A stretch of DNA of 59,841 nt from positions 1-59,841 of the forward strand of contig CAZYVH010000008.1 of the NCBI GenBank assembly GCA_964650905.1. Reading direction: 5' to 3'. The notes under the pieces were generated by a model. The model ran no database searches, was not told where the DNA came from, and was given only the letters and a program-made list of their open reading frames with translations. Below, in pieces: positions 37,075 through 44,167 of this stretch. Position 1 is the first letter of the stretch. Each line of letters opens with the position of its first letter. The position numbers and the translations under genes were made by a program. The stretch comes from SZUA-36 sp964650905. Lineage in GTDB: Bacteria; Pseudomonadota; Gammaproteobacteria; Xanthomonadales; SZUA-36.

Positions 37075-37198
37075 TTTAAGTCATTACTGATGAATTTAAA
37101 GTAGTAACCGTTCTAACTGTAAGCGAAGAAACAGACAAATTACGATTGATGAATAACCGTTATATTTTTGATATATACATTTAAACGAGGAGAGAACC

Positions 37199-37945
37199 GT
37201 GAGAAAGTTAATTGTATCCGCAGTAGCAGTCACTGGCTTTGCCTTTGCCGGCATGGCCCTGGCAAGTGGTGACGGCACCGGCATGGCCGGCAGCCCGCAT
37301 GATTTTTCCGATAATGTGGTAGCCGGAGTAACCAATGCTAATTATGAAGTCGATGGTGCTAAAGGTGGATGGAACGCCAGGGAAGAAATATGCCGGGTCT
37401 GCCACGTACCGCATGACCACGGTAATGTGGGCAAGTACTGGGAGAACAAGCTCTTGTGGAACCACAAGGTCAGTTCAGCGACTTACACCATGTACGACAG
37501 CACCTGGAGTCCGTCCATCGATGGCGCCCAGGATAGCGCACCTTCCGGCACCGCGATCCTGTGTCTGGGTTGTCATGATGGCACCGTGGCCATCGACACC
37601 TTTGACAAGTACGCTGGTGGCAGCGTGCAGATGTCCGATTATGACGGCGGCTTCGAAGTGCCGAGGTTCATGGACGGCGTCAACGAAGACCTGCGTGGCA
37701 CGCACCCGCTGTCCATCACCTATGACCCGGTTGCAGACACCGGCCTGAACGCGACGACTACCTACTTCATCGGCTCATCGGGCGACACCATCGCCGACGT
37801 GCTGGATGGCGGCAAGGTGCAGTGTTCGTCCTGCCACGATGTTCACGACCAGGATTCAGTGGCCAATACACACCTGCTGCGTCAGGGCACCACGGCGGCC
37901 ACCGGCGGCGCTTCCGCCCTGTGCCTGGTCTGCCATAACAAGTGA
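37199..37945 (+). CDS. Secreted tetrahaem cytochrome c (doubled-CXXCH type)
   Basis: A 248-residue protein with a signal peptide ending GMALAS and four haem motifs: CRVCHVPH, CLGCHDG, CSSCHDVH and CLVCHNK, the last at the very C-terminus. The spacing and segments such as GTHPLSITYD match the N-terminal quarter of the dodecahaem protein at 44164. The start is GTG after GAGGAG. It has its own promoter region with two FNR-type sites and is closed by a strong terminator. It is therefore probably made at a different level from the conduit genes that follow. A single small, separately expressed tetrahaem protein beside an outer-membrane conduit is a candidate extracellular or filament-forming cytochrome; this is speculative. 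Confidence 0.82.
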   Translation: MRKLIVSAVAVTGFAFAGMALASGDGTGMAGSPHDFSDNVVAGVTNANYEVDGAKGGWNAREEICRVCHVPHDHGNVGKYWENKLLWNHKVSSATYTMYDSTWSPSIDGAQDSAPSGTAILCLGCHDGTVAIDTFDKYAGGSVQMSDYDGGFEVPRFMDGVNEDLRGTHPLSITYDPVADTGLNATTTYFIGSSGDTIADVLDGGKVQCSSCHDVHDQDSVANTHLLRQGTTAATGGASALCLVCHNK

Positions 37946-37992
37946 TCCCGCTAAGGTGATCACGCCAGTCGCTTAGAAAGTGACAGAAGGCG

Positions 37993-38026
37993 AAAGGGAT
38001 GGGCTCGAAAAGGCCCATCCCTTTTT
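37993..38026 (+). terminator. Intrinsic terminator after the tetrahaem gene
   Basis: The arms AAAGGGATGGGC (37993-38004) and GCCCATCCCTTT (38013-38024) form a 12-base stem with an eight-base loop, followed by a T-run. It separates the tetrahaem gene from the conduit operon 50 bases downstream, where partial read-through may supply transcription. Confidence 0.88.
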
Positions 38027-38075
38027 ATTTTGAGGTATATTAGCCAGCCGGATCGGGTGACGAACAGAGCGCGAG

Positions 38076-39095
38076 ATGATGAGGTTTTTACAGCAATTTT
38101 TTGGCATGACACTGGCGGCCTGTATGCTGGCCGCGGCCAGCACAGCGGGGGTGGCCCGGGACGAACCATCTGCGGCAACGGGGGGCTCATCCGCCCCAAC
38201 CACCCTGGCCGCCGGCGAATCCTGTGTGTCGGCCGGTTGTCACACGGGCCTGGGCCAGGAGAAGAAATATGTCCACGCGGGCGTCGCCGATGGTTTGGGT
38301 TGCAACGATTGCCACGACATGGCCGATGCCACGCGGCACGTTTTCACACTGCCCACGAAAAAGGGTGAAGTCTGTATCCGCTGTCATGAGAACACGGCCG
38401 GGGGCGAGAACCTGCACGGCCCCTTCGCCGAGGCAAAATGTTTAAGGTGTCACACACCGCATGCCTCGGAGTTCAAAAAGCTGACCAAAGAAGAACAACC
38501 CGAACTGTGTTTTGACTGCCATAACCGCCCCGTCAAGGACAATGACGGCAAGTACCTGCCCGCGGTGAAACCCCTGTTTGACAACGATGCGGTCATGCTG
38601 CACAAGCCCGTAAAAAAGGGCAGGTGCAGCACCTGCCACCGGGCGCACGCCTCACCCAACCACCGCCTGCTGAAAAAGCCATACCCAGCCTCGTTCTACA
38701 GCAGCTACGCCAAGAAAGCCTATTTCTGTATCGGCTGTCACAAGAAGAAGGCTTTTGAAGAAGCCCGCACGCTGACCGCCACCGGCTTTCGCAACGGTAA
38801 CCTGAACCTGCATTACCGCCATGTGAACCGTGACAAGGGACGCACCTGCCGTGCCTGCCACCACCACCACGGCTCCCCCAATGAAAAGCTGATTCGAAAT
38901 TCCGTGCCCTTCGGGGAGCGTTTCATTACAATCGAAAACTTTGAACTGACCGAAACCGGCGGCACCTGCGGGCCGACCTGCCACACGCAGGTCAGTTATG
39001 ACCGGCTGAACCCGGTCGACAACGGCCTCAAGGTCACGCCCAGGGAAGGCCAGGACGCAACCCCCGGGGAACTGGCGGCGGCCGGGCAGGAGTAA
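38076..39095 (+). CDS. Multihaem cytochrome c, seven canonical plus two expanded haem motifs
   Basis: A 339-residue protein with a signal peptide ending TAGVAR. Canonical motifs are CNDCH, CIRCH, CLRCH, CFDCH, CSTCH, CIGCH and CRACH. In addition CVSAGCH (CX4CH) opens the mature protein and CGPTCH (CX3CH) closes it, so up to nine haems are possible. Paired spacing (CLRCHTPH, CSTCHRAH) is typical of periplasmic MtrA/OmaB-like proteins. It is the first gene of the conduit operon and a likely periplasmic electron carrier to the barrel encoded at 41101. It lacks a lipobox. Confidence 0.82.
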   Translation: MMRFLQQFFGMTLAACMLAAASTAGVARDEPSAATGGSSAPTTLAAGESCVSAGCHTGLGQEKKYVHAGVADGLGCNDCHDMADATRHVFTLPTKKGEVCIRCHENTAGGENLHGPFAEAKCLRCHTPHASEFKKLTKEEQPELCFDCHNRPVKDNDGKYLPAVKPLFDNDAVMLHKPVKKGRCSTCHRAHASPNHRLLKKPYPASFYSSYAKKAYFCIGCHKKKAFEEARTLTATGFRNGNLNLHYRHVNRDKGRTCRACHHHHGSPNEKLIRNSVPFGERFITIENFELTETGGTCGPTCHTQVSYDRLNPVDNGLKVTPREGQDATPGELAAAGQE

Positions 39096-39119
39096 ATTCG
39101 AGTTTTACAGAGGAAGACC

Positions 39120-40412
39120 ATGTTAAATTTTTATACGAGTTCACGAAAATATTCGGCCATTGGCAACTGTGCCCCCGGCTTGGTGCAGGGCGGGTTCCGG
39201 CCATTGGCGGCACTGGCCGCGCTGCTGTTATTGTCCGCCTGTGCCGGGCCGGTTAAGAAGACCGAGGTGGTATTCTACCCGCCGCCCCCACAGACGCCGC
39301 GGGTGCAGTTCCTGACCAGTATCACGTTGGAGAGCGATCTTGGCAAACAGGCCAGCGGTTTCCGCAAATACGTGGTCGGAGATGTCGAGGGCGGCAAGAG
39401 TCTGGCCCGTCCCAACGACATAGACCACGTAAAGGGCCGTATCTATGTGGCCGACAAAACCATCAAGAAGATCATCATTATCAATCTCGAAAACGGAACC
39501 TTTGGTTACATCGATGACTACGGAAGCGGCGCCTTGCGTGATCCGACCGGCGTGTTCATCACCCCCGATGGCCTGAAATACGTGGCGGACGCCAACCGGG
39601 AGCAGATCGTCGTCTACGATGCCGCGGACGAATTCGTACGCACCTACGGCGCCGAGGGCCAGTTCCGCCCGACCAGCGTGGCGGTCAATGGCGATAAGGT
39701 TTATGTCTGTGATATCCGCGACAACGAGATCGAGGTGCTGGACAAAGACAGCGGCGAGGAAATCGACAAGATTGGTGGCCCGGGTTCCGGCGAGGGCAGT
39801 TTCAAGCGGCCCACGCACCTCGCGCTGGATAAGGATGGCAACCTGTACGTGACGGATATTCTCAATTTCCGGGTGCAGAAGTTCGACAACGAGGGCGATT
39901 TCGTCCGGGTGCTTGGTGAAATAGGCACGCGCCCGGGCGCCTTTGCCAGGCCAAAGGGTATCGACGTGGACCGTGACGGTCACCTGTACGCCGCCGATTC
40001 CGCTTTCCAGCTGATGTTGATCTTCGATACCGAAACAGGACAACCGCTGCTGGATTTCGGCAAGTACGGGCCGGCGCCGGGCAGCACCTACATGCCGGCT
40101 GGTGTACACATCGACTATGACAATGTCGGCTATTTCAGCAAGTACGCCGACCCGGATTTCAAACTCGAATACCTGATCTACGTGGGCAACCTGCTCGGTG
40201 GTCACAAGCTGAACGTTTACGGTTTCGGCAAGTGGACCGGCGCCTCGCTGAAGGGCTACCGGGCCCCCGAGACCGCGCCTGCCGGCGAACGGCCCGAGAC
40301 AGTGCCGTCCCTGGATGCCATACCCGGCGCCACCGAGCCGGATGAAAACGGCGGTGGCGAGGATAACGCGATGGATGCCGGGTCGGCTGGCGACTCAGGC
40401 CCGGGAATTTGA
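39120..40412 (+). CDS. NHL-repeat beta-propeller lipoprotein A
   Basis: A 430-residue protein with an extended N-terminus and lipoprotein signal ending LLLLSAC (cysteine about residue 41). Residues 85-360 carry repeated NHL-type units, for example RPNDIDHVKGRIYVADK, RPTHLALDKDGNLYVTDILNFRVQKFD and RPKGIDVDRDGHLYAADSAF, giving about six blades. The C-terminal 60 residues are acidic, glycine-rich and probably disordered. NHL propellers are binding platforms. It sits between the nonahaem and pentahaem genes and has a paralogue at 43109. It probably helps assemble or bridge the outer-membrane complex. AGAGGAAG precedes the ATG. Confidence 0.85.
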   Translation: MLNFYTSSRKYSAIGNCAPGLVQGGFRPLAALAALLLLSACAGPVKKTEVVFYPPPPQTPRVQFLTSITLESDLGKQASGFRKYVVGDVEGGKSLARPNDIDHVKGRIYVADKTIKKIIIINLENGTFGYIDDYGSGALRDPTGVFITPDGLKYVADANREQIVVYDAADEFVRTYGAEGQFRPTSVAVNGDKVYVCDIRDNEIEVLDKDSGEEIDKIGGPGSGEGSFKRPTHLALDKDGNLYVTDILNFRVQKFDNEGDFVRVLGEIGTRPGAFARPKGIDVDRDGHLYAADSAFQLMLIFDTETGQPLLDFGKYGPAPGSTYMPAGVHIDYDNVGYFSKYADPDFKLEYLIYVGNLLGGHKLNVYGFGKWTGASLKGYRAPETAPAGERPETVPSLDAIPGATEPDENGGGEDNAMDAGSAGDSGPGI

Positions 40413-40430
40413 CCTCGGGGTTACGGTGAG

Positions 40431-41120
40431 GTGGCGTTGAGGAAGACAGTCCGTGGCCTGGTTTGCCTGGCGCTGTCGCTAACGGTACTAGGCGCCTGTA
40501 GTCCGGCGGCCCGCTACCGGGTCAAGACGTTTTTCTTTACCGGTGTGCCGGCACCCGGTCAGGAAAATGCAGCGAACAGCGCCGCGGCCCCGCAAGTGGT
40601 GCTGGAATCTCCGGTGGAAAGACAACTCAGGAAGCGCAGCCAAAGGGCCGTGGTGGCCTCGACGTTTTACTACCACGGGCCGTTCGCATCCCACCATTGC
40701 GACCTGTGCCACGCCACCACTGCCTCCAAGCCCTTCAGGACCGGTGTCGCGCAAACTGCCGGCAAGGATGAAACCATCAACATCGGGCCACGGCTGGCCT
40801 ACCCCATCGATGAGCTGTGTGTTTCCTGCCACGCGGAAAAAAGCCCGGTGGCGGCCCGCGCCCGGGGTCTTTGGATGCACGGGCCGGTGGGCAAGGGTTG
40901 GTGCACGCAGTGTCATAACCCGCACAAATCGACACAGCGGTTCATGCTGCAGAAAGAGGGTCATGCGTTGTGCAAGCGGTGCCACGTTGAAAGCGACCTC
41001 CTGCTGACCCCGGTGCACGCCCAGAACCCGGAAGAAAATTGCGTCGACTGCCACAACCCGCACATGGGCGAGACCTCCACCCTGTTAAGGACCGCGTTCG
41101 ATGAGCGGCAAAACCATTAG
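40431..41120 (+). CDS. Pentahaem cytochrome c lipoprotein
   Basis: A 229-residue protein with a lipobox (LTVLGAC, cysteine about residue 23), so it is likely membrane-anchored. Five haem motifs: CDLCH, CVSCH, CTQCHNPH, CKRCH and CVDCHNPH. The first 75 mature residues are haem-free. The start is GTG 40431 or TTG 40437; the latter has GAGG at better spacing. The gene overlaps the following barrel gene by 20 bases, so the two are tightly coupled, as expected for a cytochrome plugged into that porin. Confidence 0.83.
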   Translation: MALRKTVRGLVCLALSLTVLGACSPAARYRVKTFFFTGVPAPGQENAANSAAAPQVVLESPVERQLRKRSQRAVVASTFYYHGPFASHHCDLCHATTASKPFRTGVAQTAGKDETINIGPRLAYPIDELCVSCHAEKSPVAARARGLWMHGPVGKGWCTQCHNPHKSTQRFMLQKEGHALCKRCHVESDLLLTPVHAQNPEENCVDCHNPHMGETSTLLRTAFDERQNH

Positions 41121-43086
41121 GCGGCGGTATTTTTTGCGCTACCTGCCGGCCATCGTGGCCGGCCTGGCGCTGCTGGGTGCCGGCAGCGCCTGGGCGCGGC
41201 CACACATCTACTTGCAGGGCAGGGTGCCCTTTTATATCGAACGGCCGACGGTGCGGGCCATTTTTGCCCTCGAGGGGGAACGCGAGGACCGCACCGGGCC
41301 GTTCGTCAATATCAAGAAGGACACCGTCCTCACCACCCAGAAACTCGATATCCGCACCCGCGGCTTCGTCTACCACCCGAAACTGCTGGTCTTCGACGCA
41401 GCCCTGCGGCCGGAATTCAGGCAACGGTCCGTGGACGCGGACACCGGCTACAAGGAAAGCGTGGATGGCAAGTTCCTCGGCTATTCGCTCGACACCCAGT
41501 GGCTGCGTGACAAGCCGTACAAGATCAACCTGTTCGCCAGCAGGGACCGGCAGGACGTGTCCAATACGCTGGCCGCGGACACGCTGACAAAATCGACCGT
41601 TTACCGCGGCCGCCTGGTGCTCGACTACCCGGTGCTGCCCACTACGCTCACCGCGCAGAAACAGGATTTCACCACCAAGGGGTTTTACCGCTCGCAGAAC
41701 AAGCAGGACAGCATCGTGCTGGAAGCCGACAAGCAAACACAAAAAAGCGACTCGAACCTGCGCTTCGATATCAGGAGTATCGACCGGGTCATCAATACCA
41801 CGACCCAGAAGCTGAAAAGAAGTTCAGGTTATATCACCAACGATTACCGTGTCAGCAACACGCGCCGGCTGCGCTCCAACCTGCGCTACGCAGACGTTTC
41901 CACGGAGCGGCTCGGTTACACCACCACCGATCTGGAAAGTCGCTTTGAAATGGACCACCGCCGGCATTTCCGTTCCAGTTACGGGGTGTTTTTCAACCAG
42001 CGGGACGACCTGGATTTTTCTTCCAAAAATTACGGATTGTCAGCGGGTGTGTCGCACCAGCTTTACGAAAACCTGACGACTTCGCTGAACCTCAGCGGTA
42101 ATCAATCGCAGGCGAATACCGGTGACCTGGACAACTACGACGCCAGGCTTGGGCTGCGTTACAAAAGGCATATCCCGTGGGGGCAGTTGCAGGTCAATTT
42201 CGATTACCGGCAAAGAATACGCGACGACCAGCGCACCGGCAAGGTGGCTTTCACCAGCGCGGAACGGCACCTGTTCAAGGGCGCCGCCGCGCAGGTGTTT
42301 CTTGAGAATCGCAATATCGACACCGGCAGCATTGTGGTGACCAACGCCGCCGGCACGCTGGTTTACGTCGAGGGCATTGACTACAGCATCGACACGGTCG
42401 GCGCCACCGTCCGCATCACCCGTGACCCGTTCGCCGGTATCGGCGACGACGAGGCAGTGCTGGTCGATTACAGTTACGTGCCCGACCCGCCGGCCAAGAC
42501 TGGCCTGGGTGAATTCGGTTTCGGTGTAAACCTGCGCTTGTGGGAAATGCTGGAGCTGTATTACCGGCGCAACCGGGCCAATGAACGGCAGATTTCCGGC
42601 CAGTTCCCGGTGAACCTGGTCGACGATACCCTGCAAACGGCCGGCGCGGAACTGGACCTCAAGTGGAGCCGGACCCGCTTCGAGGTCGAGGACCGCGACA
42701 CGACCATTTCCCCGTTCAGACGCTGGCTGGTGAGCGAGGCGCTGTCGTTCCGCCCGCACCGGAACATCGGCCTGGGGTTGGGTGGGGCGTACACCGAAAC
42801 GACCCTGAAAGACACCGGGGAGATCACCAAGGGCACGTCCGCCAATGCCAGCCTGAGCTGGCACGTCTCCTCGACCGGCAGGCTCCAGGCCCGGGCTTTC
42901 TGGCGTCGGCTGCGCAGTTCGGTGCAACGTACCGACAGCACGGGGGTCATTGCGACCTACGACTGGTGGTTTGGCGCCTGGCGCCCGCAGGTCCGCTATG
43001 AATACCTGGATGACGAGAACGGGGTTTCCGGCGAACTGCGCAAGCGGCACAGTATTTTCCTCCGCATCGAGCGGTTCTTTCGCTGA
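41101..43086 (+). CDS. Outer-membrane beta-barrel of a porin-cytochrome conduit
   Basis: A 661-residue protein. A signal peptide ends at SAWARP. Long alternating strands with R/K/D-rich turns follow, and the last strand ends SIFLRIERFFR. Strands of the kind LRSNLRYADVSTERLGY and QLQVNFDYRQRIRD recur throughout, as in large cytochrome-sheathing porins (MtrB, OmbB). It does not look like the MtrB/PioB family member at 53593. Around residues 410-470 is a non-barrel insert (GSIVVTNAAGTLVYVEGIDY) that resembles a plug or surface domain. Neighbouring multihaem genes indicate a transmembrane electron conduit. Confidence 0.78.
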   Translation: MSGKTIRRRYFLRYLPAIVAGLALLGAGSAWARPHIYLQGRVPFYIERPTVRAIFALEGEREDRTGPFVNIKKDTVLTTQKLDIRTRGFVYHPKLLVFDAALRPEFRQRSVDADTGYKESVDGKFLGYSLDTQWLRDKPYKINLFASRDRQDVSNTLAADTLTKSTVYRGRLVLDYPVLPTTLTAQKQDFTTKGFYRSQNKQDSIVLEADKQTQKSDSNLRFDIRSIDRVINTTTQKLKRSSGYITNDYRVSNTRRLRSNLRYADVSTERLGYTTTDLESRFEMDHRRHFRSSYGVFFNQRDDLDFSSKNYGLSAGVSHQLYENLTTSLNLSGNQSQANTGDLDNYDARLGLRYKRHIPWGQLQVNFDYRQRIRDDQRTGKVAFTSAERHLFKGAAAQVFLENRNIDTGSIVVTNAAGTLVYVEGIDYSIDTVGATVRITRDPFAGIGDDEAVLVDYSYVPDPPAKTGLGEFGFGVNLRLWEMLELYYRRNRANERQISGQFPVNLVDDTLQTAGAELDLKWSRTRFEVEDRDTTISPFRRWLVSEALSFRPHRNIGLGLGGAYTETTLKDTGEITKGTSANASLSWHVSSTGRLQARAFWRRLRSSVQRTDSTGVIATYDWWFGAWRPQVRYEYLDDENGVSGELRKRHSIFLRIERFFR

Positions 43087-43108
43087 TATCGATGGTGGTT
43101 GACAAGAC

Positions 43109-44167
43109 ATGATAAGGATGAAAGGGTTTTTGGCACTGGGAACGGCGCTGGTCATCACCGCGCTGGCAGCGGCTTGCGCACAGCCGCCGTTGAAGGTGGA
43201 GCAAGCACCGGACAACAGCGCACCCGTCTGGCCGCAGGCAGGGCAGGCGGCGCGCATCCGGTATCTTTTCAGTGTCACCCGACCACAGGACATCCTCGCT
43301 GAAAAGAGCTTGTTCGACCGGGCCATTGGCTTTATCAGGGGCAGCAAGGATCAGCCGATTGTCAGCCCCTATGGCCTGGCGGTGGATCCCGAGGGCAGGT
43401 TGTTCGTGGTGGACAGTTTTTACAAGGCCGTGCACGTTTTCGACACCGTGCGTGGCCGTCACTACCTGTTTCCCGTCAGGCCCGTCGAGGGATTCGTCTC
43501 GCCGCTGGATGTCGCACTGGGTTCGGATGGCAGGGTGTATGTCTCCGATATCGGTTCCAACCGGGTCCACGTGTTCACCGACCGGGGCAGGAAATACCGG
43601 CAAAGTATCAATGGGGACCAGTTTGAAAGACCGACCGGGCTGGCAGTCAACCCCGTGACCGGCGAGTTGCTGGTGCTGGACACGCCTGCCTCGAAGCTGG
43701 TGGTATACGACGAACAAAGCCTGGCCTTCAGGCGTGTTGTGGGCAGGACGGGCGCCGGCGCTGACGGGTTCAATTACCCGACCAATGTCACGGCGGCCAA
43801 AGACGGCCTGGTCTATATCACCGATTCGCTCAATTTCCGCGTACAGGCGCTAACGCCCGGGCTGGCTTTCACGGCTTCTTTTGGCAGCGCCGGTGACGGT
43901 CCCGGTCATTTTTCCCGACCCAAGGGAATCGCCACTGACAGCGCCGGGCACGTGTACGTGGTCGACGCGTTGTTTGATAATGTCCAGGTTTTCGATGACC
44001 AGGGTCGGTTACTGTTGGCGTTCGGTGGCCCGGGCAGCGGCAATGGCGAATTCTGGATGCCAAATGCCATCTTTATCGATACGCAGGACAGAATCTGGGT
44101 GTCGGATTCAAACAATCACCGGGTGCAGGTTTTCCAGTACCTGGAAGACAAGGCGGAGCAACCATGA
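43109..44167 (+). CDS. NHL-repeat beta-propeller lipoprotein B
   Basis: A 352-residue protein with a lipobox (ITALAAAC, cysteine about residue 23). Six NHL-type repeats follow, such as SPYGLAVDPEGRLFVVDSFYKAVHVFD, YPTNVTAAKDGLVYITDSLNFRVQ and MPNAIFIDTQDRIWVSDSNNHRVQVFQ. It is a shorter paralogue of lipoprotein A and lacks the acidic tail. The stop overlaps the dodecahaem start (ATGA). A conduit operon with one propeller on each side of the barrel gene suggests two related docking or assembly roles, perhaps on the two faces of the membrane. Confidence 0.85.
   Translation: MIRMKGFLALGTALVITALAAACAQPPLKVEQAPDNSAPVWPQAGQAARIRYLFSVTRPQDILAEKSLFDRAIGFIRGSKDQPIVSPYGLAVDPEGRLFVVDSFYKAVHVFDTVRGRHYLFPVRPVEGFVSPLDVALGSDGRVYVSDIGSNRVHVFTDRGRKYRQSINGDQFERPTGLAVNPVTGELLVLDTPASKLVVYDEQSLAFRRVVGRTGAGADGFNYPTNVTAAKDGLVYITDSLNFRVQALTPGLAFTASFGSAGDGPGHFSRPKGIATDSAGHVYVVDALFDNVQVFDDQGRLLLAFGGPGSGNGEFWMPNAIFIDTQDRIWVSDSNNHRVQVFQYLEDKAEQP

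Larger units (their letters stand above)
36850..37198. other. Divergent regulatory region
   Basis: AT-rich from about 36990. It carries two FNR-type dyads and no gene. It separates the NrfJ-like gene (minus) from the tetrahaem cytochrome gene (plus). Confidence 0.5.

Noticed and set aside
39228..40205. Minus-strand reading frame of 325 codons opposite NHL lipoprotein A
   Set aside because: Shadow of the NHL gene; the plus frame has lipobox, NHL repeats and ribosome-binding site, the minus frame has none.
42040..43347. Long minus-strand reading frame of 435 codons opposite the barrel gene
   Set aside because: It is antisense to a well-supported GC-rich gene; its product is low in secondary-structure logic, has no signal or family motif, and GC-rich codon position effects explain the absence of stops.
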